Below, in pieces: positions 1 through 12,700 of a DNA stretch of 38,340 nucleotides; the stretch's first letter is position 1, and each line of letters starts with the position of its first letter. The stretch lies in NCBI GenBank assembly GCA_030535245.1, contig JAUNBJ010000023.1, positions 1 to 38,340 of the forward strand, written 5' to 3'. The position numbers were made by a program, and so were the translations under genes. The notes under the pieces were generated by a model. That model saw only the letters and a list, made by a program, of their open reading frames with translations. It was not told where the DNA came from and ran no database searches. Origin of the DNA: Planctomycetia bacterium (lineage in GTDB: Bacteria > Planctomycetota > Planctomycetia > Pirellulales > Thermoguttaceae).

Positions 1-80
1 CTCCCAAAACTTTTTACTATGTTTACAAAGATTTATTTTCGGGACGGAACAGTAGGGCGTCGACCCCTTTCTTTTTCGCG

Positions 81-106
81 AAAAAAACAGGGGACATGTG
101 TCCCCC
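81..106 (-). terminator. Rho-independent terminator of the exported-protein gene
   Basis: Read on the minus strand, about 30 bases after the stop codon at 138, a perfect 7-bp stem (GGGGACA at 90-96 pairing with TGTCCCC at 99-105, very tight loop) is followed by a run of seven T (the A run at 81-87 on the plus strand). This is the classic intrinsic terminator layout and fits the end of the minus-strand gene at 138. Confidence 0.75.
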
Positions 107-137
107 GCTTTGCGTTTGAGTTCTGAAGAAAGGGACT

Positions 138-2309
138 TTACTCCACTTCCAGCAGTTGTGCCTTTTTAGCCTTCCTGGATTTTTTCACCGGCTTCCTGGT
201 TTTTTCCTTGGACACCGTTTCCCCGGAGACTTCCACAATATCGTCCATCTTTTCTTCCGAGAGCCAGAAGCCCTGGAAGATGAAGCCTTTTTCCTTCGTC
301 AGGATCGTAGCTCCAGAGGGGAGGAAATAGGAGCGGATGTCGTCGTATTCCGGCAGAGTGGAACCGTCGAAAAGAGGTTTGCGGAGTTCCTGGGACGTTT
401 TCTCCTCCGTAGCGAGCATCTTGTTGATTCGTTTCGCTTCCAGGGAGGTACTCTGCGGAATCTTTCCGGTGCGGAACATTTCATACAGGTGTTCGGTATT
501 GCGAGCCGTGTTGAAATAGTGGACGGAGCCACGGACTTCGCCGGCAAACGTGTCGAGTTCTTTATCCACGAGTTGGAATCCCGGATCGTCAACCAGTTTG
601 GCACCGGTAGCCGGATCAAAGCTCTTAATGGCTTCCAGAAAATCAACGTGGGACGCAATGATCAGGTAGTCGTTCCAGACCGTGATCGCCAGTTCAGGAA
701 ACAGAGCTTCCCGTTTGGGGGTGTCCGAGGCATCTTCCTCCGCTTCCTCGTCCCGAACCACGTGCCAGATGATTTCGCCATTCGGGAGTTTTGTCGTTTC
801 AATCATCGGTTCATCGGTCAGCAGTTTGACCATGGATTCCTGGACTTTCTCGTCGTCTTCCAGCGGAATGATCACCAGACGCCGTTCGCCGTCCACCTCT
901 TTGGGACGATCATTCTGTACGATGAACATCAGATGATTCTTGAAATGAGCGATCAGGTCTTTCCGCAAATCGACCTGCGGGCCGTAGGGGTCTTCCTGAA
1001 GTCCGGCCAGCACGTCCTCCCAGACTCCCGAATCCCCTTCTCCGAAAAACTGGTTGACCATCGGCCCCATGTTGTCAAAAACGTTCATGAAATCCAGGTT
1101 CACAAAGTGCAATGTGCCCGCCGTCGCGCCGATCCATTCCGGAACCTCAAACGCTTCGCTCTCCGGGAATTTCAGCATTTTCAGCGACCCTTTCGGTTCG
1201 GCAGGAATGCTGATAAACGTTCGATGAACGGCATCGTAACCTTCCGATTCCAGCGTCACCACGCCACCGATTGCCTCAATTCCGTCGAAGCCGGACTCCG
1301 TAAGCATCTCCGCTACGGAACGCCCTCGAACGTTCATCGGATCCTTATCCACCGCCATAATCCGCCGAACCGTGGCATAGCGAATCGGGTCGATATACCA
1401 AACCACGTCCGGAAGCATTTCGCCGGTAATGCTGTTCTCCAACACGTTCAAATATCCGTCCACGTCGGCCAGACAGGGAAGCAGCTCTCCCGCCTCCGAC
1501 TTCAGCGACACGAACCGCTTCAAAATCCCCTGAATCACCTCGCGATCGTCCGAAGCGATCAGCAGGTTGTCCTTCAACACGTAAATCGCTTTGTGAATCA
1601 CGTTGGCATGATCCTTGTCGGGAATATCGAGAAAATAAACTTCCGCATCGGAAATCATTTGTTTTGTCTGCTTCCCTCCATCTTCCACCACCCGCTTGGA
1701 AACACGGGTCAACACCTTCTGCGTTTCCACCTGATGATTGCGAACGTCGATGATCGTCACCACGGCATACTTTTGCGGCGACGTCAAGAGGACGCCCATC
1801 GAAATTTCGCCCGAAGCAATCTGACGAATATCGTCCAGCGTCACCCCCAGACGGGATCGAACGTTTTCAAAATGCGCCTGCACCTGCCTGTTCAAGTCCT
1901 CTGTAACCACTTGCATCTGGGGCGTCATCATCAATTCCCCCAGCAACGTTTTTTTCCACGTCTCCCGGAAGTGGATAAAATCACGAACCGACAGGTACGC
2001 ACACGTCGTTTCCGGCAGAAGCAGATCGGCCGTCAAAAGCTGCTCCGTAACTTCCGCCGCTTCGTCGCCCACTTCCTCACGAACCACTTCGCGAACCTCC
2101 TTCGCCTTCTCTGCGGGTAAGGGCTTTTCCTCTGTAACCGCTTCCGGTATTTCTACAGGCGTTTCCGGTATAACGATTTCCGTGTTTTCCAAAGTGGGAA
2201 AATCCAGCGTGTCCTCCTCTCCCCAAATGACGGGGGAAAGAAGCAGGACACCGCCCAATACTCCTCCAATAGCCCATAACGACACGATCCGATTTTGAGT
2301 TTTTTTCAT
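138..2309 (-). CDS. exported protein of unknown function, DUF3352-like
   Basis: A 723-residue protein. The N-terminus has a short basic stretch (MKKTQNR) and a hydrophobic segment to about residue 30, read as a signal peptide or membrane anchor. A Pro/Glu-rich linker follows to about residue 85. The body looks like two related lobes (about 90-380 and 395-690). It opens with a segment of the form 'LLPETTCAYLSVRDFIHFRETWKKTLLGELM', shortened here as LLPETTCAYLSV then FRETWKKTLLGEL, which resembles the start of DUF3352-type exported proteins. The C-terminal tail is rich in Lys and Arg. No catalytic motif is visible, so no function is proposed. The ATG at 2307-2309 has a GAGG ribosome binding site 7 bases upstream. 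The gene is divergent from the YhaM-like gene and ends at a strong terminator. The family assignment is from memory of the motif. Confidence 0.8.
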   Translation of the reverse strand: MKKTQNRIVSLWAIGGVLGGVLLLSPVIWGEEDTLDFPTLENTEIVIPETPVEIPEAVTEEKPLPAEKAKEVREVVREEVGDEAAEVTEQLLTADLLLPETTCAYLSVRDFIHFRETWKKTLLGELMMTPQMQVVTEDLNRQVQAHFENVRSRLGVTLDDIRQIASGEISMGVLLTSPQKYAVVTIIDVRNHQVETQKVLTRVSKRVVEDGGKQTKQMISDAEVYFLDIPDKDHANVIHKAIYVLKDNLLIASDDREVIQGILKRFVSLKSEAGELLPCLADVDGYLNVLENSITGEMLPDVVWYIDPIRYATVRRIMAVDKDPMNVRGRSVAEMLTESGFDGIEAIGGVVTLESEGYDAVHRTFISIPAEPKGSLKMLKFPESEAFEVPEWIGATAGTLHFVNLDFMNVFDNMGPMVNQFFGEGDSGVWEDVLAGLQEDPYGPQVDLRKDLIAHFKNHLMFIVQNDRPKEVDGERRLVIIPLEDDEKVQESMVKLLTDEPMIETTKLPNGEIIWHVVRDEEAEEDASDTPKREALFPELAITVWNDYLIIASHVDFLEAIKSFDPATGAKLVDDPGFQLVDKELDTFAGEVRGSVHYFNTARNTEHLYEMFRTGKIPQSTSLEAKRINKMLATEEKTSQELRKPLFDGSTLPEYDDIRSYFLPSGATILTKEKGFIFQGFWLSEEKMDDIVEVSGETVSKEKTRKPVKKSRKAKKAQLLEVE

Positions 2310-2456
2310 GTTGAGTCCTCAATACTTATTCCACGAAGGATGAAAATACAGGTGTACCCCTTCATTTTACACGAAAACCCCCTCTTTCACCTAGAGCAAT
2401 TTCCGTTTTTTTGAAAAATTTTTTCGTCCTTCCTTCCGCTCTTCCCGCGTAAAGAT

Positions 2457-2462
2457 TATAAT
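2457..2462 (+). promoter_or_regulatory. -10 element (TATAAT) of the YhaM-like gene
   Basis: A consensus TATAAT lies 55 bases upstream of the chosen ATG at 2518. No good -35 box is seen 16-18 bases further upstream. The hexamer overlaps an earlier in-frame ATG at 2461, so a transcript starting from it could not include that codon. This supports the start at 2518. Confidence 0.4.
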
Positions 2463-2517
2463 GCGTAAGAATGAACGTGATCAATCGCAATCCCATTTTC
2501 CTCAAAGGACCGACATC

Positions 2518-3528
2518 ATGAGTATCCTAAAACTGGCCCAATTTCAAAACGGCACGATGGGCGACGTTTTTCTTCTTTTCGTTTCCCGCGAACAGATGCT
2601 GACTTCCACGAAAAAAAACTACTGGCGGGTCGCCTTCCGGGATGAAACCAGGGAAGTCAGCTTTCCCATTTGGGAAAACTCCCCGCAATTTGAAGCCTGC
2701 CGAAACTGGACGCCCGGAAAATTCTACAAAATTCGTGGCACGTTCCATCTTTCCAAATTCGGCCCTCAGCTTGAAATCCACCAGATTCGCGAAACCACCG
2801 ACGCCGACCGGGAACAGGGTTTCCAACCCAACCTCGCCCTGCCCGCCACGTCGTTCGACCCGAACGAAATGTTCGCCGAAATCGACGCCATCCTGGCCGA
2901 CTACGTGACCTGTCCGGGACTTCTCAAACTTGTCCGTTCCCTTTTTGAAAAGTACCGCGAACCGCTCCTCACCGCTTCCGCAGCGCAGGGGAAACACCAC
3001 GCCATGGCAGGCGGGCTGCTGGAACATACGCGAAACGTTCTGCGAAACGTCGTTTGGCTGGCCGACCGCTACGCCGCCCTGTTCCCCGCCATGAATCCCC
3101 CCCTCGACAAAGGGCTTGCCGCCGCCGGTGCCGCACTGCACGACTTCGGAAAACTCCGCGAACTGCGTGAAACGCCCGTCGGCTTTGAATACACCCCGGA
3201 GGGAAACCTGCTGGGGCATATCGTCATGGGACGCGACTACGTGCGGGATATGGTCACCACGCTGCACGCCGCCGACCCGGAATTTACGCTGGATTTCGAG
3301 ACCCAGCTTCGGTTGGAGCATATCATCCTCTCCCATCAGCGTCTGCCGGAGTGGGGCTCCCCCAAAACGAACATGACGCCCGAATCGCTGCTGGTGCATT
3401 ACGCCGACGATCTGGACGCCAAATTCTGCATCATGGCAAACGCCCTGGCCAGCGTGCCTGAAGGGGAGGAATTTTCCGACAACCGCAACGCCCTGCGGCA
3501 GATGGTGTTCAAGGGAATCCAAAAATAA
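2518..3528 (+). CDS. YhaM-family 3'-5' exoribonuclease (OB-fold plus HD domain)
   Basis: A 336-residue protein with the YhaM arrangement. An N-terminal OB-fold nucleic-acid-binding domain covers about residues 8-95 (strands around FQNGTMGDVFLLFVSR and WTPGKFYKIRGTF). A metal-dependent HD hydrolase domain covers about 150-310. Visible HD ligands are His170 (GLLEHTRN), His208-Asp209 (ALHDFGK), His234, His268 and His273 (LEHIILSH), and Asp297/298 (HYADDLDAK). YhaM enzymes trim RNA, and in some species DNA, from the 3' end in the cytoplasm. An earlier in-frame ATG at 2461 would add 19 residues. I chose 2518 because AAGGA lies 8 bases upstream and the 2461 codon overlaps a -10 box. The gene ends at a bidirectional terminator shared with the convergent giant gene. 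Confidence 0.88.
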   Translation: MSILKLAQFQNGTMGDVFLLFVSREQMLTSTKKNYWRVAFRDETREVSFPIWENSPQFEACRNWTPGKFYKIRGTFHLSKFGPQLEIHQIRETTDADREQGFQPNLALPATSFDPNEMFAEIDAILADYVTCPGLLKLVRSLFEKYREPLLTASAAQGKHHAMAGGLLEHTRNVLRNVVWLADRYAALFPAMNPPLDKGLAAAGAALHDFGKLRELRETPVGFEYTPEGNLLGHIVMGRDYVRDMVTTLHAADPEFTLDFETQLRLEHIILSHQRLPEWGSPKTNMTPESLLVHYADDLDAKFCIMANALASVPEGEEFSDNRNALRQMVFKGIQK

Positions 3529-3585
3529 CTTCCGCGACCCCCCAAACACCGCCGGTTTGCAATCCATTTAAATCCCTCTAAAACG

Positions 3586-3620
3586 CGACGCCTTCTAAAA
3601 AACCATTTTAGAAGGCGTCG
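3586..3620. terminator. bidirectional terminator between convergent genes
   Basis: A perfect 15-bp inverted repeat (left arm 3586-3600, right arm 3606-3620, loop AACCA) lies between the stop of the YhaM-like gene (3528) and the stop of the giant gene (3705). The arms end in AAAA/TTTT next to the loop. A TTT follows on the plus strand and TTTT follows on the minus strand, so it can serve both genes. Confidence 0.8.
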
Positions 3621-3704
3621 TTTCATGTTTCAGGAAAACGGTTTCGAGGGGACTTCCACAAGGCCGGGGGGATTTGGGCGTCCCCCCGTACCCTGGGGCG
3701 TTTC

Positions 3705-6700
3705 TCATTCACCAAAGACCCCTTGGATCACTTCGTCGTAGTACGCGAGATCGACTTTCACATCGTCGCCCGCAAAACTCAACAGGTCGTCGTCCTCCTC
3801 GTCAAACAGGGAATTGTAAATCTTCGCCGTGTCGTTTCCGCCAAAGAGGGAGATCGCCGAATACCGGCTGAATCCTGCCAACGTGTTGAAGAACTGCGTC
3901 CCCGACAGGGAAACCTTCGTGTTCTTCTGCGTACTGTCGGTGGTCGTCACTTCCAGTAGGTCGTCTCCTTCCGAGTCGTACAAAATGGCCGTGTCGTTCG
4001 TACTGTGGACGCTCGTCACCTCCACATTCTCGAAACCGTTGGCCGTCACCATCTGACCCGCTTCGGAAACCATCGTGACCCATTCCGGCAAAGCCGCGAC
4101 CGTGTCCTGGCCTTCCGTGTCGATCATCCGCACAGTGTCGGCACCACCACGGACATGGCTTGCCAAAATCGTGCCAATTCCCGAAGCCGAATACTGGAAA
4201 CCACTACCACTGACCGCAATGCGGCCCGGCGACAACTCGAACAGATCATCGCCCGCCGAATCGTACGCGTTCAACGAATCGCCGCCGCCATTCCCTTCGA
4301 TGGAAACGTTGGCAAATCCCTCGGCAGTGTATTTCGCCGATTTCAACTGAGCCGTGAGCGAATCAGCCGAAACGATGAAACTCTCCGCAGATTCCGTACC
4401 GTTGATCGTCAACGTATCCGTTCCCTGAGAGCTACTCAGTTTCACCACGTCGAACCCGTCGAACGTGCAAGCGGCGACCGTCACCAGGTCGTTCGTCACC
4501 ACAAAGTCGCCCGCCACACCGCTCACCTGCAACGAATCCTTACCGCCGTTTTCGCTCTTTGCCGCCAGCGTGTCGAAGCCGTTGACCGTCAGGGAGTACG
4601 CCTTGCCGCTGAGCACCGCGTCGGAACCGTTGACCACCAGCTTGTCACTTGCCGCCGTGTCGTACAACGAAGCCTGCCCGCCACAACCGTTGACCGTCAC
4701 CTGCGTGAACCCATCGAACGTCGTGCCCGCAAACGTCACCGTCGAACCGGTCGCCGTCAAATCCGAACCGCCGACCAGCATCAGGGTCGCCGCCGCCATG
4801 GAGGCCGTTGCCCCGTTGGCCGTGAACGAAGCCGTCGCAAAGCTGTCCGCAAGGATTCGCGTCGCACCCGCCTGGAACGTCATCGTCCCGCCCGCATACG
4901 TCAACGTGTTGGAAGTGGAACCGGTGAAGTTCACCGTGTCGTTCTGTCCCCCCGCAGCGTAAACATCCACGAAACCGTTGACCGAGACATCGTAACCGGT
5001 TCCCGTCATCCGAACGCTCGACTCCGACGCCAGGAACGTGTCGCTGCCGCTGTTGCCCGTCACGTTCGCCTTGTCCTTGTCGTTCTTCGAGTTGACCGTG
5101 ATCGCACCGCAACCCGTCACCCGCAGGATGGTCGTCGCACTGACAAGCGTTGCGTCGCTGCCGCTGGCGGTGAATATCGCCCCATCTCCGTCCGTCGAGG
5201 TAGTGAGCAGGGCCTGAGCATCTCCCGTGCCGTTGAACGTGAATTCCGACAGAAGATCGGCGTTCAAAATCGTCAAGGTATAACGGCTGTTGGTAACCAC
5301 GATCGTATTCCCGTTCTGCGTCACCACTTCGCCGCCGTCGCCCACAACGACCACCGCGTTGCTCGTCGTGCCTGCCGTGCTGGCGTCGAACGTGTACGTC
5401 TGGTACGAACCGTCAAGCTCGATCGCCGCACCGTTCAGCGAAATCGCCGGCTTGGTGGAGGAGGTTGCCGACGCCTGGAACAACAACAGGTTGTTCGCTC
5501 CCTTGGCCGCCGAAATCGTCACACTGCCTGGTGTGGTATCCGTCGCAATCGAACCACCACCGTACGTCAACGCGGAATAGTTCTTGCTGGAACTGAACTC
5601 CGTGGACTTCCGAACCGCACTGCCCGTCACATGGAAGGCTGGCGACACGTACCCCGGAACGGTCGCGACCAACAGGTTCCGACTGTAAATATCGGTGTAC
5701 GGTTTCCCCTGCGAATCCACAAACGTACCGGAGAGCTTGTCGCCCGTCGCGGCCGCATCCGGAGCCGTCCAGACCACCACACCGTTGCCCCACGCGTCCA
5801 TCGCCACACACGAAGCCACCTCGTCGCTCGCCGTGTAGTAATTGACCAGGAACTCGCCGGAACCCGCCGTCGTGCTCAGACTGTTGAACCGCCTTGCAAA
5901 GATGTCACGCGAGTATTCCTGCGTGTACTCCGTTCCCAAAAGACTCGGCTTCTGGTAGGAAGTCCAACTGACCAAAAACGCGTTGCCATTGGCCGATTCG
6001 CGCTGAATCGCCACCGAAACCTCGTACTGGGCATCGGCCGTCGCGGTGTTCGCCACCATCTGACCCGTGATGGCCGAAAGGTCGCTGTTGTACGTCCGAT
6101 AGCAGACCGCCTTGTTACTGCCGTCCACTCCCGAACTCTCCCAACCCACCACGAACTGCCCAACGTCGTTCATCGCAATATCCGGAGCGGTCGCATCGTT
6201 GGCACTCGTTTCGCTCACCTTGATAACGCCCGAAAGTGCGTTGTTGTTCGCGTCGAACTTCCGCATGTAAATGCCGTTGTAATACTGCCAGACCACCACG
6301 ATATTGTCGTTCGCGTCCATACCGACCGCCGACATCTCACCACCGTTCACGTTGCTGACAAGGAACTCGCTCCCGTTGCGGCTGCCCGAGAAGTTGAACC
6401 GCTGGGCGTGAATCTCGTTCATCTGGCTGCCACGATTCGTCCACGTAACCACAAATCCCGAACCGTCGTCCGAAATCGCCACGCTCGACTGCGACTGATC
6501 GCCGTCCGTCGTCGTGGAAACCACAAACGAATCGCTGACCGGAATGCAGTTCGGGGAGAATACGCGTGCATAAACATCGTACTCCGCTTTCTCGTTCTCA
6601 TCCGCCACGCCGTCGCCGTTCGTGTCCATCCCTTTCGCCGTCCACGAAACCACAAAGTTGCCAAACGCGTCCATCGCAATCGACGGGTCGCTCTGCACGC

Positions 6701-9700
6701 CGTCCAGCACGTCCGAAACGTAGAACTCGTCGGAAATCGCATTGCCGTAACGGTCGAACCGCTTGCCAACGATAATCGACTGGCTCGTTTCCGTATAGGT
6801 GATTGTGGTGCCGGAGGTGTCGTCGTCCGTGGTACCATCGGTATCGTCGTCGGTGCTACTTGTCGTGGTCGTGGAAACCAACTCGCGTTCCCAAACCACC
6901 ACGTAATTCCCGTCGGCGTCCATCGCCACCACCGAGCCTTTTTCGTTGCCATCGGTGTAGCTGTTCACCAAATCGTCGTACGGGCCTTCCGCGTTCCCAA
7001 TATCCTCGTAATCCTCCTTGCCCGAGTTGAGCGTAAAGGTGATCTTCTGATCCACACCCGCCGTATCTTTGCCCGTACTGCCAACTTTATTCCCCTGCTC
7101 GTCCTCAATCTGGCCGCTCAGCGTGATGACGTACGTGCCGCTTTCGTCGAACGTCCCATCCTTGAACGTGATCTGGAAGATGTTCTTCTCGATCGTCGAG
7201 GTGCCGTCCGCATTCGTCTGATAGAACGGATACGTCGATTCCGAACCGGTCTGGTCGTAACCGGCAATCGTAATGCTTTCCACCGCATTGAGCAGCGTCG
7301 TCCCGTTGCGGCTAATCGTCCAGTTCTTCGGATTCAACACACTGTTCGCGTAAAGCGATCCCGATGTGGTAACGTTCATTTCCTCATCAAACACGAAGTA
7401 CAACGTTTCCGGCAACTCCTCGCCGCTTACAAGCTGCGACTTGTCGCCGAAGATCGTCCCTCCCTGACTGGCATCCAGATTCGTCGTAATCCGCACCAAC
7501 TCCGGAGCCGTGTAGTCCGTCGAACGATTGTAACGCCGCGTGTACAGACTATTCTTCCCCTCAGAGGAATCGTTCCATGTGACGATGTAATCCCCGCAGG
7601 CGTCGATCGCGACACTGGCAAACCGCTGGTCGCTGTCCTCATGAACGTGGACCATCTCCTGATCCCCAACGAGCGATCCGTCCGCCTTGTACGCCTGCAA
7701 CCAGACGTTCCAGTCACCGTTGTCCTCCGAGTTGATACCGTACACGTAGTCGTTGTGTTCCTCCCACGTAATCACGAAGTCGCCATCCGCGTCCACCGCC
7801 ACTTTCGACCACTGCTGTTCCGCCGTGTCGTCGTCGTCCGAAGTCACCAGGAATTCGTCCGCCTTCGCGTTGGCACTCGCGTCGTACTGCTTCGCGTAAA
7901 CCTGCATCGCTGACGATCCCAGGCAGGTGTCCGTACTGGTCCACGTAATCACGAAGTCGCCGTCCGCGTCCAGCCCCACACTCGACCACGTTTGCTTGCC
8001 GGTCGTGTTCACGGTGTTGACCAAAAATTCTCCCGTGGCCGCCGCACTGCCAACGATACCGTCGATCCAGTCGGCATAGTACGAAATCCGCGTATCCATA
8101 CCGACCGTGCCATAATCGCTCGTGTCGCTGAAACCGCCCTGGCAAATACCGTAAATCAGACCGTTCACAATGCACGGGCCTCCCGAATCGCCATGAGCGC
8201 CGCACGCTTCCTGCCCCACTCCCAGGCCCAAATTCTTGATGCCCAGCACATTGCCCAGCGTGTCGTCCTTTGCCAACCCGCTGTCATAGTCGTATATCAG
8301 CAGATTGTCGCCCAGACCGCCATACGTCGTACCATCCAGGTCGCTTCCCACGGCATCCCACGTATTCATCCCGCGGTGATTCGCCGCCAGAAGCGTATTC
8401 CAATCCATGTTGTCGATAGCTCCCGATTCCGGATCGCCAATCAAACCATAGCCGTACCGAACGTACGTCGCCCCCTTGTCCGCCGTGGAATCGCGGTTGA
8501 TGTCGTAGGTTTCCACCAGACCGATCAGGCTTTCCTCCAGTTCGAGAATCGCCACGTCGCCGACCGGATTCACTCCATCCCACTCCGGATTGACCGACAC
8601 CGAAACGATACGAACCTGATGCCAGCCTTCGGAGTTGTAATAGCGGAAGTACACGTTGCCCGCTTCCAGCGCAGCAGCACCATCCGTCACCACGTGGGCC
8701 GCCGTCAGCACATGACGGCCAGACGTCAGCACCGTTCCCGAACCGTAAGCTATCCCGGCGTCCGTCTGTACCAGCACGATTCCCACTCCCGACGCATATT
8801 CGGTTTCCATCTCCGTGGGGTCGATACCCGTGCGGATGTACTCGATCGTCGTCGTGTTCTCCACCGCGATATAATCGTTGCTGTAGAACTTGCGAGCGTA
8901 AATATCCGTCGTCTTGTCCTTGTACGTGTTCGTCCACGAAATCACAAAGTTTCCGTCGTAATCCATGTCCACGCTGGCATACGTCTGATCGTATATCACC
9001 GTTTGGTTGACCATGAACTCGCCCTTCGTGCCATCTTTCGACAACACCACTTCCAGACCGCTCTTGGCACTGGCGCCTATCGAATGGTCCACCCGGAACA
9101 GTTCCGTATCCCAGCTCCCGCCGTCCACCTGAATCTGAATCTCGATCAACGTCGAGCCGGTCGCTTTCGCCACAAACGTGTACTGGGCACCGCCTGCCGC
9201 ATTAATTTCCGCAGCCAGCTTGTCCAACGCCGCCTGAAGTTTGGCCACCGTGCCGTACGTGTTGCCACTCGACGTGATTCGGTCGGTCGTGTAGTCCATC
9301 CCTTCCACATTCAGCGTCAGGTCGAAATCACCGCTCCATTCCTCCAGGAAGGAGAGCGACTGCACTTCGTACGCACCGTTAAACTCCGTACCGTCCGCCG
9401 TGTAACGCTGGGCACGGATGTTCCAGTCGTGCCCCGTAAGCAGCGAATCTTTACTCTGCCAGGTGATTACAAAGTCGCCGTCCAGATCCATCGCCACCGA
9501 CGCGAAGCACTGCGTGTCGTCCAGCGTGTCGTTCACCAGGAAATCTTCCCGAATCGCCACGCCGTTCAGGTCGTAAAGCGACGCGTGGATGTTCACGCCA
9601 CCGTTGGCCTCGCCGTCGTCCTGCTGCCAAACCACCACAAAGTTCCCCGAACCGTCCATCGCCACCGACGCATATTGGGCCGTGGGATCGTCCGTAATCT

Positions 9701-12700
9701 GGAACGTAAAGGTGCCTTCGTCGTCCCGTGTTCGCGGTGAAGTTTCCCACTTGGTGTAGGATACCGTGGCCCAGATTCCACCCTTCGTGCTGTCGTTGTA
9801 CACCGTTACCGTGTCGCCCTCGTTGTCCGAAGCCGTCGCGTTGGGAACCCATTCGCTATCCAACGTGGTGTACGTGTTGTCGTCAATCTCCTCAGGAAGT
9901 TCCGGCGTTGCACCCGGATCCACCGTAAACGCCATCGCCGTGTCGCCAATCTTGTTGCCGTTGACGTCCACCACATTGCCCGCCAGACGCAGTTCGTACG
10001 AACCTTCTTCCAGCTCCAGTCCATCCTTGAGAACCACCACCGCTTCCCATTTGTTCTCGGCAAGCGCTGTTATTCCCAATCCCTGCATGTCCATATCCGC
10101 ACTGCGGTTCATGCCGAACTCGACACTCTCAATGGCATCGCAGAGAATTTCCGTACCATCTTTGACCAACACCCAGTTCGACGTATTCGTGACGCTGTTC
10201 GCAACCAGCGAAAGGTTCTGCGAATCCGAACTCAGATTCGTAATCGTCTTGTGGTTCAACATCTCCTCGTTGAACACCACAATCAAACCGCTTTGCGAGC
10301 CGCTGTTCACTTTCAATGTTTTCGCGGAATCGACGTATTCCAACGACGTAGAATCGGTGTACCAAAGCTCCTTCGCCAGCGGATTCGCCAAATCCTGAAC
10401 CTGTGTAAAGGTTCGCGTATAAATGTTCTGTCCGGCAACCACGCCATACGAAGTCAGATCATCCGATGTCCACAGGAAACTAAAGTTCCCGTTCGAGGCC
10501 ATTCCAACCGAAACGTCATGCTGTTCCGTCCCGGAATCGCCAGTGTGAATGGTGTACGCGCCAATCCGATTGCCATTTCCGACAAAGGTTACGTCGTTGT
10601 CACCAATCGTCGCCGTGGATTCGCCCATCCTAAACGCATATGCCGTATCGTGAAGCGTTCCCTGGAACGTCACTTCGTAAATCGCATAATTGCTGTCGTC
10701 GGTGACATTCAGCAAACTGCTGGAATCCCAGTACGAGTATCCATAATCCTCCAGATTCACCACGCGTACCGATACCGGCCCTTCACTGGAATCCGGTGAG
10801 GAAATACTCCACGAAGTGCCCGAGAACAACGCATCCCTCAACGCCGTCGCTATCGCGGTGCCCGTGTCGTTCACCAACAGACGCGCAATGGTATCCTCTC
10901 CGACTTCAATTTCCTCATAAACCGGCTCGAACGTTACCGCCGTGTAGCTGCCATCATCCTTGTAAACATACAATTCGCAGTTCGTCCATTCGATTCCCGT
11001 CTGACGATCCAGCTTGATGTAGAACGTCGTGTTGGAACCATCTCGACGTGCGTTGGCAATCGAATCGCTATAAACCGTGTTCGTCGCCGTGGAGGTGGAG
11101 TCGTAAATCGTGAACAAAGCACCGTTGCTCTCCCCGCGAAGCAGGCTGAACACGTTGTTCATCACTGCGTACAACCGACCAAGCTGTTCGTCCGTGGCCC
11201 CATTTTCCTGAGCGTCCACCAAAATGACTTTCAGAATCGCGTCCGGATCACCGCTGGTGTTGATCGTCTGACCACTCTTAGAGGTGTAGTTCACCGTGTA
11301 AAGATCCGGGTAATAATATTCGCCGGTTCCCTCCGTCTGAAGGTAATAGTAGTAAACCTTCGTCAACATGAAATTGTTCGGATTGACAAACGCCTTCAGG
11401 TCTTCATTCAGGCCGGTGAAATACTCCGACAAAAGCTGACGCATCCGGCTGCTCGAAATCGCCACGTTTTCAGACGTGTCCACTCCCGAACCCTCGTACG
11501 ATACGATAATGTTGCCGTTGGCGTCCATGGCCACCGTGGAACCCGACTGATCTCCCGTCCAGTATTCTCCGGTCGTCGTGCTCACCGAGGAACTGTTAAC
11601 TCGATACTGATCGCGAAGCGTCGTGCAGGTAACCGCATCATCGACCACCTCCAGCTTGAACTGCGAAAGATAAACATCCTTCGTCGTCTCGTTCGTATTC
11701 GTATCGACACTCTCCGATTCCCACGAAATGGAAAACACGTTGTCATAAGTAAACGCTATCGACGGGAAATGCCCTTCCACATTGAGAGTGTTACGATAGC
11801 TTGCCGTGTAACTCGGATTCCCCGCCGCGTCCGTGCTCTGAACGTAAACCTGGTACGCAATCGTATTCCCCGATTCCCACGCCACTACAATGTAACTTCC
11901 ATCCGGACTCATCGCGACGACCGGATTTTGACTGATCGTCGTCGATCCCTCATCCACGCGAATTTCATTGGTAAGCGCGTAATCGCTATCCCCCTCCGTC
12001 CAGCATTCATAGCTGTAAACCTTCATATAAATGCCGTTACTCGCGACACTCTCCACCGAGCCGGACTGCCAAACGACCGCCAGATTTCCACTGTCGTCCA
12101 TCGAAATACTCGACTTGAACTGCGCTCCGGAATACGTGTCGTTCACGCGGAACGCCTCGCCATTGGCCTTCACACAGGTTCCATCCACCCGATCACTCGT
12201 GGTTGCGGTCAGAACTCCTCCACTCACTTCATATTTCGTGACAATGTTCTTCATCTGCGGCGTAAACGTACGGACGTAAATGTCCGTCGAACTGCCCGGC
12301 AATTCCGAAGAAACCGCTTCACTCGTCCAGCTTATCGCAAAGTTACCGTCCGAATCCACCGCAACGCTGGCCCCCTTCTGGTCGGTCGCCACATAAGTAC
12401 TGTTCCACCACTGGAACGCATCGTTGCTTGCCGGATTGACTCGGAATTCGTCGCTGCATTCCTTAATCGTCGTGATGTTCGTCGCACGGGACGTATCCAA
12501 AGCAGTAGGCGACGCCGAAGTATCCCCCGTGGCTACCTCGCGAATCGATTCCACGACAAGCTCCGGCATGTCCTGCTTACCAGACACGCCTGTAAACGTG
12601 ATGTCAAATCCAATCAATCCCTCCGTAAGTCCCTCGACCGCGACGACCGAAATTTCAATAATCGGGTCTTGCACAACGTTCGGAGAGGTCGCCGGAGCCA

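Noticed and set aside
156..2120. A 654-codon plus-strand open frame
   Set aside because: Antisense to the exported-protein gene, which has a signal peptide, ribosome binding site and terminator of its own. The antisense product is His/Phe/Arg-rich low-quality sequence.
2527..3567. A 346-codon minus-strand open frame
   Set aside because: Antisense to the YhaM-like exoribonuclease, whose HD motifs are clear.
5413..5811. Short Gly/Cys-rich open frames within the giant gene
   Set aside because: Frame shadows of the repeat-coding sequence; many similar ones occur along the gene.
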